DNA from: Azospirillum thiophilum
GTDB taxonomy: Bacteria; Pseudomonadota; Alphaproteobacteria; Azospirillales; Azospirillaceae
Length of the DNA stretch: 64,000 nt
Reading direction: 5' to 3'
Assembly: GCF_001305595.1 (NCBI RefSeq)
Contig: NZ_CP012408.1
Span: 19,027 to 83,026, forward strand
A program made the position numbers and the translations under genes. Shown here in pieces: positions 55,008 through 63,499 of the stretch. Position 1 is the first letter of the stretch. The number at the start of each line of letters is the position of its first letter. The notes under the pieces were generated by a model, which was not told the origin of the DNA, did no database searches, and was given only the letters and a program-made list of their open reading frames with translations.

Positions 55008-56006
55008 TTAACGGTCGCGAGCGGCAGCGCTGGCACGCTGCTGGAGGTAGACACGGACTTCTTCCAGATCCTCCAGCCGGCCGCTGGCCATGTGCTTCAG
55101 CGGCGCCTTGCCTTCAAATGCCTCACACGGCGACCGCATCCAGGCCAGTATGTCAGCCGGCTCTCCATACCGCTGCCCGAGGTGGTTGATGATGACCGTC
55201 ATGGCTCGCAGCCTGCTGCTGATGTCGGCGTCGTCCAGCGCTGCTTCGATCCCGATGCCGGAACGCCGGCCGAGCAGGACGCCGTGCAGCGCGGCGCCGA
55301 GGATGGCCTTGGCCTGTTCGTCCGTTGCGCCCCAGAAATCCAGCGCCTTCAACGCCTTGGCCATCGATCCCCGGTTGATTTCAAGATGCTGCTGCCGGGA
55401 CGCGGCGACGATCTCCGCCGGTGTCGGGTCGCGGTGCAGGTCACAGTCCTGGTAGAGCAGACGCCCTTCGCGGATGGCGCGGTGGACCAGCGTGCCGGAC
55501 TGCTCCCTCTCGGCCAGGAAAACCGACCAAGAGCAAGGCACGACATTGTAACCCAAGCCGCACGCGACCAGCGGCTCGACCACAGCGCGGCTGGTGCAAG
55601 CGCGCTCCGGTAAGCCGTCGTCGGATAGGACGAGCAGCACATCGAAGTCGCTGTCCATGCGGGCGTCGCAACGGGCACGGGAGCCGAACAGCCAGACCAT
55701 GCGCGGCTTAAGCGCGGCGACCAGCCGATCCCGCAGGAAACCGATGGCTGCCTCCTCGTTGCGGAAGGACCCGACCGGCGCTGCGGCAACGGCTCCTTCT
55801 GCCGGCGGGATGACGCCTTCCAACCGCGCGGCGATCTCGGCCGCCAGCCGATCGGCGATCTGCTGCATCACCGCGTCCGGATCGCGCACCTCTGCCAAGA
55901 TACCAGATTCCAGCACCTCCTGCAGCGTGACCGGTTCCGCCCCCTTGTCAACATTGGACGTCAGGATGGCATCGCGGATAATGCCGGTGATGCCGTCGTC
56001 GGTCAT
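55008..56006 (-). CDS. Nucleotidyltransferase (MNT-type) with DUF2384-like C-terminus
   Basis: A 332-residue protein. Residues ~100-130 carry the Pol-beta/MNT motif: WLFGSRARCDARMDSDFDVL (GSR, then D-F-D). The C-terminus (~283-325: ILAWMRSPCEAFEGKAPLKH, then GRLEDLEEVRVYLQQ) resembles the toxin-binding domain of MbcA/ParS/Xre (DUF2384) antitoxins. MNT domains usually act as antitoxins that AMPylate HEPN toxins; no adjacent HEPN or RES toxin gene is seen. The combination in one chain is unusual. Confidence 0.65.
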   Translation of the reverse strand: MTDDGITGIIRDAILTSNVDKGAEPVTLQEVLESGILAEVRDPDAVMQQIADRLAAEIAARLEGVIPPAEGAVAAAPVGSFRNEEAAIGFLRDRLVAALKPRMVWLFGSRARCDARMDSDFDVLLVLSDDGLPERACTSRAVVEPLVACGLGYNVVPCSWSVFLAEREQSGTLVHRAIREGRLLYQDCDLHRDPTPAEIVAASRQQHLEINRGSMAKALKALDFWGATDEQAKAILGAALHGVLLGRRSGIGIEAALDDADISSRLRAMTVIINHLGQRYGEPADILAWMRSPCEAFEGKAPLKHMASGRLEDLEEVRVYLQQRASAAARDR

Positions 56007-56143
56007 GTGCCCTCCCCCGCTCCTCGCGCGCGCGATCTATCAGTATATAGTGTTGGTGAAGCAGTAGGTGACGATGGCGACCGAGGTCTACGCACTGGTC
56101 GGTGGATACACGGATCTAATGACGTGGATCTCCTGGAGGGGCG

Positions 56144-56410
56144 ATGCCCATCAGCGCTGCGGCCGTGATCTCATTCGTTTTGGCTACGATCAACGCGCCG
56201 CGTCCTCAGCGGATGACGCCGGCCGACCTGCTGGCCTGCCTGCACGCCGACCAGCCTGATCGCTCATGGAGCCCCCACATCGAAGCGCTGTTCGACGAGT
56301 GCTCGCACGAGAGCCTTCAAGACCTAGTGCTGGCCGGCGCAACCGACTTCTTCGTGCTGGAGCGGGCCCTGGTCGTCTGGTCCCAGGGCGAGGCCCACAC
56401 GGCATCTTGA
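56144..56410 (+). CDS. Small hypothetical protein, 88 aa
   Basis: ATG 56144 has GGAGGGG four bases upstream. A hydrophobic start (MPISAAAVISFVLATINAPR) then a soluble part. No domain recognised. The ~420 bp after it (56411-56834) hold no clear gene; AT-richer sequence with TATATT near 56776 could contain the recombinase promoter. Confidence 0.45.
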   Translation: MPISAAAVISFVLATINAPRPQRMTPADLLACLHADQPDRSWSPHIEALFDECSHESLQDLVLAGATDFFVLERALVVWSQGEAHTAS

Positions 56411-56834
56411 TTCGGGAGATGGCGTCGCTGATCCGCTACCGCGATCAGATCGAGCCGGTTCGTGGCGAGGCGGCGGGGTGGCATGTCCCACAAGCCAAGG
56501 CATAAATCCCCCAGGTGGATTTCCCCCTGCCCTGCCCGGCTCCGGAAATCCGCAAATACCAATTGTGAAATCGGAACAGTTGTTTCGTTTGCCGATTATT
56601 CAGCGCGCACCCGTCTGCGAATACACATGCAGGACACGGGGATTGTTTGGTAGCGTGGTTGGCAGACTAAGCAAAATCCGTGCTAGAGAGTACCCTTCCC
56701 TACCCGCCTGGCTGTGAAATTTTCCGGTCCGGTCAGGCGCACTGAAATCGATTCTTAACGCAAGAGAAGACACATTATATTGCGTTCGAGAAAGACCCGG
56801 CGGACCGTCCAGCGGATGGTTGGCAACGCAAGCA

Positions 56835-57989
56835 ATGGGAGCGGTGATCGTGGACGACGCCATCGAGATCGAGCCGGTCGGGTTTGCGAACGAGGTCGAA
56901 CGCGTCCTCCTGGACGACACCCTCCTGCGCACACCAGCCGACCGCGACAATGAGACGGAAACCATCGACGCGGACTTCGAGGAGATCGCCGGTGGAAACG
57001 GCAGCCGGGCCCTCGTCGTCACCGAACCGACCGTCGCTCTGCCGGCCATTCCCGTTCCCGTGGTCCGCACCGACGCCGACGTGATCGAAGGCTGGCTCAA
57101 GACCCGCCGGAGCGCGCGGACCCGCCGCGCCTACCGGGACGACATCCGGGTGTTCCTCCGGGCGGTCGGCTGGAAGCCGCTGGCCACGATCACCGACATC
57201 GACATCCAGGACCACATCGATACGGCGATGGCCACGGATGGACGACCGCTCGCGCCGCGCTCGTGCCGTCGTCGCCTGTCCGCCATCCGCAGCCTGTTCC
57301 ACTATGCCTGCACGAAGAAGCATTTGGCGGTGAACGAGGCAATCAGCGTAACGTTGGAGAAGAGCGAGGACGACCTGGCCCAGCGTGTCCTGTCCAATCG
57401 CGCCGTCCGCGCCATGATCGCCGCCGCGAAACCACCGCGCGACCGCGCCATCGTCACCCTGCTCTATGTCGCCGGTCTGCGCATTTCCGAGGTGGCGCAT
57501 CTCCGTTGGAAGCACCTGCGCCAAGCGGAAGACGGCGACCGCACGGAGAGGCACGCCGCGACCCTGACGGTGTTCGGCAAAGGGGCCAAGACCCGCCACG
57601 TCCTGCTCCCGGAAATCGTCGTCGATCACCTCGACGCCGTGCACAAAGTCCAAGGCCCGCTGGCTATCGACGAGGCCCCCATCTTCCGCTCACGCAAGCG
57701 CAGCAACGGCGGCCACCTCGACGCTTCGGCCGTCCACCGCATCGTCAAAGGTGTTGTCGCCGACGCGCGCCGGAGCGCCGAAGCCGCCGGCGACCATCGG
57801 CTGCTGGCCGACCTGAAGGAGGCCGCGTCGGCGCACTGGCTGCGCCACAGCCACGCGACACACGCGCTGAAGAACGGTGCTCCGATCCATGTTGTTCGCG
57901 ACACGCTGGGCCACGCCAATGTGTCCACGACCAACCGCTATCTGGCCATCGACCCGGACGAGAGTTCAACCGCCTTTGTAACAATCTGA
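56835..57989 (+). CDS. Tyrosine recombinase (XerC/D-like)
   Basis: A 384-residue site-specific recombinase. The N-terminal ~75 residues are acidic and not part of the fold. A SAM-like core-binding domain follows (VIEGWLKTRRSARTRRAYRD), then the catalytic domain with Arg216 in AGLRISEVAHLRW, Lys251 in GKGAKTRH, His334 and Arg337 in HWLRHSHATHAL, His360 in LGHANVSTT and Tyr369 in NRYLAID. All catalytic residues are present. ATG 56835 is a choice among TTG/ATG/GTG. Probably resolves plasmid multimers or moves an element; imperfect repeats directly follow its stop. Confidence 0.85.
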   Translation: MGAVIVDDAIEIEPVGFANEVERVLLDDTLLRTPADRDNETETIDADFEEIAGGNGSRALVVTEPTVALPAIPVPVVRTDADVIEGWLKTRRSARTRRAYRDDIRVFLRAVGWKPLATITDIDIQDHIDTAMATDGRPLAPRSCRRRLSAIRSLFHYACTKKHLAVNEAISVTLEKSEDDLAQRVLSNRAVRAMIAAAKPPRDRAIVTLLYVAGLRISEVAHLRWKHLRQAEDGDRTERHAATLTVFGKGAKTRHVLLPEIVVDHLDAVHKVQGPLAIDEAPIFRSRKRSNGGHLDASAVHRIVKGVVADARRSAEAAGDHRLLADLKEAASAHWLRHSHATHALKNGAPIHVVRDTLGHANVSTTNRYLAIDPDESSTAFVTI

Positions 57990-57995
57990 GAGCAG

Positions 57996-58270
57996 AGCGC
58001 GGCCGGTGGACGGCGGTGATGGTCACGGCGCCGGCGACACCGTCCGTGCAGTTTGTCCTGCAACTTGCTGGACGATTGCCGCGGGGCGCCTCAAGCGTGC
58101 AGCCGGTGGGCGGCGATTACGACCACGGCACCAACGAAACCGTTCGTGGTGTCAGGCGGAAGTGACTATGCGCTCGGCATTGTCCCACAACTTGCGGGAC
58201 GATTGCCGCGGGGTGCCTCAGGCGCGCGGCCAGTGGACGGCGATGATGGCTATGGCATCACCAACATCGG
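57996..58270. repeat. Imperfect tandem repeats downstream of the recombinase
   Basis: A segment beginning GTCCTGCAACTTGC and running through GGACGATTGCCGCGGGG and GCCTCA (58052-58091) recurs 127 bp later (58179-58218). A linked module, GCGCGGCCGGTGGACGGCG, occurs three times (about 57996, 58097 and 58224). The core GTCCTGCAACTTGCTGGAC is a near-palindrome. It may be a recombination or regulatory site. Confidence 0.55.
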
Positions 58271-58340
58271 GATGATGCATTCAGTGTTGAACGCTGATCG
58301 GACATTAGCGATGATGGCGGCAACCATAAGAGGAGCCGCC

Positions 58341-59111
58341 GTGGTCGCCCTGAAGCATTCGGACTGGAAAATCCTTAACGACGCGTATGCGATGCATGGC
58401 GGCTATGTGCTCGACTTCACCAACCCTTCCTTTGCCGAGTTCTTTGAAGAACTCGGCGTCCATATTTACGACGGCAAATACAGTCAGAACGTCCCGTCGA
58501 AGGGGAAGCACCTGCGCGCGTTCATCGAGATCGAGGATGCGCCGCTCGTCGTCCGCGTGCTCCGTCGTCTCTGGGCATACAGCGAAGACATTCCGTGTTA
58601 CCAGGAGGCGGAAGGCCGCGATGCGCTGAAGGCGAAGTTCTTCGACCTGCTGACCAGGATCGAGGGTGGCAGCGCGGCGCCTCAGACCGATGTGATCGAG
58701 CGTTTTCGGCAGGACGAAACGCTCGAAGAACTGGTCGCTGCTCTTCAGCGTGACCTCGACGCCAATCGACCGGCCGCCGCCATGGACCGCCTGCACACTT
58801 ACTGCACGATGAAGTTCAAGCATCTATTGGAGCAACGAGGGCTTCCCTACAACAAATCGGACCCACTCCACTGTCACGTTGGCAAGTACGTCAAAGTCCT
58901 ACAGGCGGAGCGGGATCTGAAGGACATGACGACACAGATCATCAAGAACGCGAATAGCGTCTTCGAGAAGTACAACTACATCCGAAACAACCGCTCACTG
59001 GCCCACGACAACGATCTACTGGACCCGGCTGAAGCCCGCTTCATCTATGATTCGATAGCGGCCTTCTTGCGATTCATCAAAGCGATTGAACCGTCACGGT
59101 TCGGCGCCTGA
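58341..59111 (+). CDS. Abi_C-like abortive-infection family protein
   Basis: GTG 58341 is chosen for its strong AGAGGAG five bases upstream; the frame is open further up through the repeats. The N-terminal part (GGYVLDFTNPSFAEFFEELG, then SKGKHLRAFIEIED) and the C-terminal part (GKYVKVLQAERDLKDMTTQI, then YIRNNRSLAHDNDLL) match the abortive-infection C-terminal family. RNNRSLAH is a HEPN-type RNase motif (R..N/H spacing RN-x5-H). Proteins of this kind are predicted to cleave RNA and arrest phage-infected cells. Confidence 0.7.
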   Translation: MVALKHSDWKILNDAYAMHGGYVLDFTNPSFAEFFEELGVHIYDGKYSQNVPSKGKHLRAFIEIEDAPLVVRVLRRLWAYSEDIPCYQEAEGRDALKAKFFDLLTRIEGGSAAPQTDVIERFRQDETLEELVAALQRDLDANRPAAAMDRLHTYCTMKFKHLLEQRGLPYNKSDPLHCHVGKYVKVLQAERDLKDMTTQIIKNANSVFEKYNYIRNNRSLAHDNDLLDPAEARFIYDSIAAFLRFIKAIEPSRFGA

Positions 59112-59148
59112 CCTCCGGGATCGGGTGGGGAGCATGACGCCCAACCCA

Positions 59149-60087
59149 TCAATCCGCCGGCAGTCCGAGAGCCGCCATCTCTGCGCGTCGGCAGCGCTCC
59201 AGGAAACGGATGTAACGCCAACGCAGGGCCGGCTTCGACGGGTGTGCGGCCGCATCCCAGGGCAGACGGAGCGGCCGCATCTCCAACGCGGCGTACTCGG
59301 TGCCGAGCAGGTCGTGGTGGACGCGGACGCCGAGATCATCAGGATCGACGCCGAGCGGATCGGCGTCGAACAGGGCGTGCAGGTCGGCGCGCAGCAGCAG
59401 GCCGTTCTGCACGATGTCGGTGGCGGCGCCCCGGTGCGGGACGATGTGCGCCGCCTCCAGGGTAACGGCGACGGTGCAGGCGCCGCCATAGGCGGCGATT
59501 AGCGCCGCGCGGAAGCGAGCCTGCTGCGGCCTCACCGCGGTCACCTGTTCGACGAGCCGACGGGCGTCCTCCTCCGGCGGGATCCACTCCTCGCGAAGGT
59601 GCGGTTCGGACAATGCCGGCGGAACTGGAACGTCGCGCCGGAGCGTGCCGGCGGCTGGTTGCTCACGGGGTTGACGAGGTGGCAAGCGGTTGCCGGCCGG
59701 TGTCGTGCTCGTGGCCAGCGGAGTGGATAACGGCCGCCCGCGTGTGATGCCGAGCGCCCGTCCGGCACGCCAGACCGATGCATCTGATCGTTTCGCCTCG
59801 CGCAGCGCCACCTCGGCCTGCTGCAAAGCAGCCTTCCTCGTGGGTCGGGGACTGTTGCTCTGCGAAGCCATAGCCTTGCGAAGGCGTTGGTACACGTAGT
59901 CGGCGCCAAACAACTCTGGAAAACCGCGCAGGAGCCGGGCAGCGGCTGTCCAGCGGCCGGCCTTGAGCAAATCGCCGTAGACGTTGCTGATGATCTCCAG
60001 GACATCCCTGGAGATCGGTGCCCGCTCGGCCACCGGCTCATCGACCGGCGGCTCCTGGATGTGTGGTGCCGCTTCCCGACGCCGCAT
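59149..60087 (-). CDS. HNH endonuclease (HNH_2-like)
   Basis: From ATG 60087 (GAGG upstream). The C-terminal ~120 residues carry the HNH core: RPQQARFRAALIAAYGGACT, LEAAHIVPHRGAA, then QNGLLLRADLHALFD. The N-terminal region is helical and Arg-rich and unique. Similar genes occur as single restriction-like endonucleases in defence islands. It converges with the Abi_C-like gene and is divergent from the 60202 operon. Confidence 0.75.
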   Translation of the reverse strand: MRRREAAPHIQEPPVDEPVAERAPISRDVLEIISNVYGDLLKAGRWTAAARLLRGFPELFGADYVYQRLRKAMASQSNSPRPTRKAALQQAEVALREAKRSDASVWRAGRALGITRGRPLSTPLATSTTPAGNRLPPRQPREQPAAGTLRRDVPVPPALSEPHLREEWIPPEEDARRLVEQVTAVRPQQARFRAALIAAYGGACTVAVTLEAAHIVPHRGAATDIVQNGLLLRADLHALFDADPLGVDPDDLGVRVHHDLLGTEYAALEMRPLRLPWDAAAHPSKPALRWRYIRFLERCRRAEMAALGLPAD

Positions 60088-60142
60088 GCTGTACCTCACG
60101 TTATGCCGACTTCATCTTCACCAGATCTCGTTGCCGGGAAAT

Positions 60143-60170
60143 TTGATTCGTCAGGAACCGCCTCTATAGA
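60143..60170 (+). promoter_or_regulatory. Promoter of the 60202-62329 operon
   Basis: TTGATT (60143-60148) and TATAGA (60165-60170) with a 16-bp spacer, placing transcription start near 60177, ~25 bp before the ATG at 60202. Confidence 0.5.
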
Positions 60171-60201
60171 CTGATCTTCGTGAACGATGAGGTCCCGTGT
60201 C

Positions 60202-60939
60202 ATGCCCAACCCGCTTTTCGATCCGGCGGCCGTCCCTGCTGATATGGCTTCTCCGGCTGGAGTGGCCGAGGTGAACGCCACCATCCAACAACTGCGCGAT
60301 CGCCGTGTCGACCGCATCATCGTGCCCGAGCCGGGCAGCGGCTTCCGCGTCTCGAACATGATCTGCGCCTTCAACCAAGCCCAGATCCGGCGGTGTCTGC
60401 AACTGATCGAGAGTGCTCATCGCAACGTCTACGCCGGTGCCGGTCTGACGGCCCTGATGGATGTTCGCGGCATCTACGAGACGGTGGCAGGTTTCCTGCA
60501 CTTCGAAGCCAAACTGCAAGATCTTCTGAAAGAAGGTGATCTGCAAAAGATTCATGACTTCGTGAGTGCTCGCTCATTCAGCACGCGCCTGGAGCATCTG
60601 ATCGAGGAGGCCGGGACGAAGGATGTCCAAGCAACATCCGTCCTCACCCAGATCGAACGGATGGCAAAGACGATGCCGGATGCTCGGAAGGATTACGATC
60701 ATCTGTGTGAATACACCCATCCGAACGCCTTTGGTGCCTTCCTCTACTTCGCGCAGCCCAGCGACGCGGGCAATGTCGTGACGTTCTCAGACGCTGGGCC
60801 GGATCCGAAGGACGACCTGCACTGGGTGCTGGTGGGTGGGCACCTGCTCTCCCATCTCGTCGAGGCCCTGGAGCGGATCGATGCGGCTCTTCCCGGCCTC
60901 AGTGATCGGGGGCGTGAACAGCGTCCTGAGCAGATCTGA
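60202..60939 (+). CDS. HEPN/DUF5677-like hypothetical protein
   Basis: A 245-residue helical protein (ATG 60202 with GAGG nine bases upstream; ATG 60187 lacks a site). The segment ALMDVRGIYETVAGFLHFEA, followed by YDHLCEYTHPNAFG, resembles DUF5677/ApeA-type HEPN-like proteins (R...H pattern late in the chain). Its stop overlaps the next ATG (TGATG). First gene of a three-gene coupled operon. Confidence 0.5.
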   Translation: MPNPLFDPAAVPADMASPAGVAEVNATIQQLRDRRVDRIIVPEPGSGFRVSNMICAFNQAQIRRCLQLIESAHRNVYAGAGLTALMDVRGIYETVAGFLHFEAKLQDLLKEGDLQKIHDFVSARSFSTRLEHLIEEAGTKDVQATSVLTQIERMAKTMPDARKDYDHLCEYTHPNAFGAFLYFAQPSDAGNVVTFSDAGPDPKDDLHWVLVGGHLLSHLVEALERIDAALPGLSDRGREQRPEQI

Positions 60940-61415
60940 TGGACACGATGACCGAGATCGTGGAGTCGCCGACGAAGAAGCGCCGCGACACCTCGCTGGA
61001 GGCCGCCGGAGCGGAGTTCTTGGTGCTTGGGCACCTGCTCCTGGAGCGCATCCCGTCGTACAAGACCTATTCCAACTTCCCCGGCTACGACATCATCGCT
61101 ACCAACCCGGAGCGCAACACCTCGGCCCGGGTACAGGTCAAAAGCCGGGTCGACACCGGGTTCGACGGCACCATTATCAACAACTTCGACACCGATTTCG
61201 TGGTGCTGGCCGCCTTGAACCGCGGCTTCCGGAACGGTCCCCGCAAGGGCGACACCGGGGTCCGGCGCCCCGACTTCTACGTCTTCCCGATCGAATACAT
61301 CCTGCAGGTCCGCGACCCCAGTAACCCCTGGGGCAAGATCGTCAGGAGCCGGCTGACGGGGTTGGAGGACTACCAAGATCGGTGGGACCTGATCCGCGAT
61401 TTCCTGAACCGGTGA
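60939..61415 (+). CDS. PD-(D/E)XK-like nuclease, 158 aa
   Basis: It starts by overlapping the previous stop. The core GAEFLVLGHLLLERIPSYKT, FPGYDIIAT, then ARVQVKSR has the Glu, Asp and QxK arrangement of restriction-endonuclease-like (DUF4365-type) domains. Its stop overlaps the start of the DUF4238 gene (TGATG). Likely the nuclease component of the small operon. Confidence 0.65.
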   Translation: MDTMTEIVESPTKKRRDTSLEAAGAEFLVLGHLLLERIPSYKTYSNFPGYDIIATNPERNTSARVQVKSRVDTGFDGTIINNFDTDFVVLAALNRGFRNGPRKGDTGVRRPDFYVFPIEYILQVRDPSNPWGKIVRSRLTGLEDYQDRWDLIRDFLNR

Positions 61416-62329
61416 TGGCCATGCAGGTTCCGCTGAAACACCACTACGTGCCGGTATTCTACCTCAGCCGCTGGGTCGGAAAGGGTGGACGGCTTTGTCA
61501 GTTCAGCCGTCCTCACGAGAACGTTATGCCGAAGCGATGTCACCCAGCGCAGACCGGTTTCTCCGAACGTCTGTACGAGATGCCAGGTCTCCCACCGGAT
61601 CGAGCGCAGCAGATCGAGCAGCGCTTCATGCAGCCGGTGGACACGATGGCCGCCGAGGCGTTGGAGATGCTGGAAACCGGTGATCCCCGTATCCATCAGG
61701 AGGCTCGGCTGCGGAGCGCATGGTCGCGGTTCCTGATGTCTCTGATGATGAGGGTGCCTGAGAGCATCGCGGCGTTGAAGGGTGGCGTGGACAAGGAGTG
61801 GATCTGCCGTATCCCGGGCCTTGAGGCCCGCTATGCTGTCGAGAAAGGACCAGACGATCCGCCAACGTTTCAGGAGTATCTCGACCAGCGCGGCCCGGAT
61901 GAATTCGAACGCTGGACCATGGTCCTGGCGTCTCGCTTGATGGATCACGTCGGCATCGGCGGGCTGCTGAACAACATGCGGTGGCGGGTAAGGACCATTG
62001 CAGAGGCTGATGGCGAGTTTCTTACCTCTGATCGGCCAGTCGTGATGACGACCACCCTGACCGAGGAAAGCGCCTATGTGATCATGCCCATCGGTCCCCA
62101 GCATCTGTTCGTAGCCGCCAGGGATCCCGAAACTCAGCGTCGGGTGATGGACCAAGATCCCGCCGATCAGGTCAAGGCGCTCAACACGCTGGTCGTATCG
62201 CGTGCCGTGAAGTTCGCCTACGCCCGAGACGATAGGCAACTCGCCTTCATCCAACAACATTTCGGCACGAAGCCCAGAGCGAGCCTGCTGGAACGGCTTG
62301 TGGCGCATCAGGCTAAACGCCGCCAGTGA
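61415..62329 (+). CDS. DUF4238 family protein
   Basis: A 304-residue protein with the DUF4238 N-terminal hallmark LKHHYVPVFYLSRWVGKGGR followed by LCQFSR, and later DGEFLTSDRPVV. The family is frequent near mobile elements and its biochemistry is unknown. ATG 61415 overlaps the previous stop, so it is the last gene of the coupled operon 60202-62329. Confidence 0.75.
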   Translation: MAMQVPLKHHYVPVFYLSRWVGKGGRLCQFSRPHENVMPKRCHPAQTGFSERLYEMPGLPPDRAQQIEQRFMQPVDTMAAEALEMLETGDPRIHQEARLRSAWSRFLMSLMMRVPESIAALKGGVDKEWICRIPGLEARYAVEKGPDDPPTFQEYLDQRGPDEFERWTMVLASRLMDHVGIGGLLNNMRWRVRTIAEADGEFLTSDRPVVMTTTLTEESAYVIMPIGPQHLFVAARDPETQRRVMDQDPADQVKALNTLVVSRAVKFAYARDDRQLAFIQQHFGTKPRASLLERLVAHQAKRRQ

Positions 62330-62347
62330 TGCGCTTTGTAGAAGCGT

Positions 62348-62501
62348 GATCGCGCTGATCGGCGCCGACATCAGCGACGAAGAGGTCCAGGCGCACATCG
62401 GGGCCGGCTACCGGGCGTTGGACCGGAGGAACCGGTCGCGGATCGCCGAGGACCGGATCAGCGACGCCGGCATCGCCCTGTGCATGCCGTCGACGGGTTG
62501 A
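62348..62501 (+). CDS. Possible small protein, 50 aa
   Basis: GTG 62348 would start VIALIGADISDEEVQAHIGA, a plausible acidic helical peptide, but no ribosome-binding site is visible. Kept as doubtful. Confidence 0.25.
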
Positions 62502-62596
62502 AACGCAGCCTGGAAGCCGATGATCATGCCGATGACGAGCAGCACCATGGACTGTACGATGACGCTGGCGTGACCACGGCACCGGGAGCCGCCATC

Positions 62597-62968
62597 ATGA
62601 CAACCGCGACACCGATCCCTGAAGGCGAAATGCCTCCGCGGGGCAACGCCCATGACGTCAGTGAGCGCGGCCGCGACATCATGCGCCGGCTCAGGGCCCG
62701 CGCAGCGGCAAAGGGCCTGCCGGCCCCCGATCTGACCGACGACCTCGACCTTCGGCGCCGCATCTACCGGGCGGCGCGGCGGATCGAAGACGCCCGAGCC
62801 CGGCGCGGTGACGTGAAGCCGTTCCTGTTGGACGAGGAGCCGCGGGGCCGCTGGCGCCACCTGCGTCCGAGTGACCTGTCGGCTGAGCAGCGGCAGTCAT
62901 GGCGAGGAGCCCAGGTTCCGGCGGAGTTCGCCGCTCCGAAAAGCCTGATGGATGATGACGCCGCTTAG
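62597..62968 (+). CDS. Hypothetical basic protein, 123 aa
   Basis: ATG 62597 has GGGAG eight bases upstream. The middle is Arg-rich (RGRDIMRRLRARAAAKGLPA; RRRIYRAARRIEDARARRGD), the ends acidic. No family recognised. Overlaps the converging 62965-63291 gene by 4 bp. Confidence 0.5.
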   Translation: MTTATPIPEGEMPPRGNAHDVSERGRDIMRRLRARAAAKGLPAPDLTDDLDLRRRIYRAARRIEDARARRGDVKPFLLDEEPRGRWRHLRPSDLSAEQRQSWRGAQVPAEFAAPKSLMDDDAA

Positions 62969-63291
62969 GTTCTGCCCGCGATCGTCTCCCGCAGCCGACC
63001 GATGATGGCGTCGATCTGCTCTGCCTCGTAGCAGCAGAGGCCCTTGAGCAGCCCGCGCGCGACGGCCTCGGCCTCCGGCTCCAGGACGGCGGCGGCCTCG
63101 CCCAGGATGTAGCGGCGTCCAACGTGGGTGATGAGCAGGCCGTCAGTTTCTTCCACCACCGCGCCGGTGACAGTCCAACGGCCCGGCGGAACGCGGCCGA
63201 CAAGATGCCGGTCGCCGGCGACCAGAAGCGTGCAGTGCTGCTCGATTAGAATGCCGCCGATCGTCCACGTTGCCGCCATCTCCGCCATCAT
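62965..63291 (-). CDS. Hypothetical protein, 108 aa
   Basis: Starts at ATG 63291 (MMAEMAATWTIGGILIEQHC) with AGGAG three to four bases upstream. Beta-rich N-terminal half and a helical C-terminus (AEQIDAIIGRLRETIAGRT). No family recognised. Confidence 0.5.
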   Translation of the reverse strand: MMAEMAATWTIGGILIEQHCTLLVAGDRHLVGRVPPGRWTVTGAVVEETDGLLITHVGRRYILGEAAAVLEPEAEAVARGLLKGLCCYEAEQIDAIIGRLRETIAGRT

Positions 63292-63361
63292 CCGCTCCTC
63301 TTGGATCCTGCCTGGCTCAAGCATGACCGCCTGGATTCCCGGCCGCAACCGGTCCATCGGC

Positions 63362-63499
63362 CTACTGCCCGACGCCATTCCGTGGGGCGTATTTGACGGC
63401 TTTCCCGGCACACGAGACCGTCGTGGCGTCCTTGCCAAAGGGCCTGCGGATCGAGACCACCATCACCAGCGACGACAACACCATCACCGACGGCGACAT
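63362..63499 (-). CDS. Possible small basic protein, 45 aa
   Basis: MSPSVMVLSSLVMVVSIRRP followed by FGKDATTVSCAGKAVKYAPR looks protein-like, but there is no visible ribosome-binding site. The rest of 63500-64000 shows no gene that I can support; a GGGAAATTTG motif near 63712 resembles the promoter region at 60136. Confidence 0.3.
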   Translation of the reverse strand: MSPSVMVLSSLVMVVSIRRPFGKDATTVSCAGKAVKYAPRNGVGQ

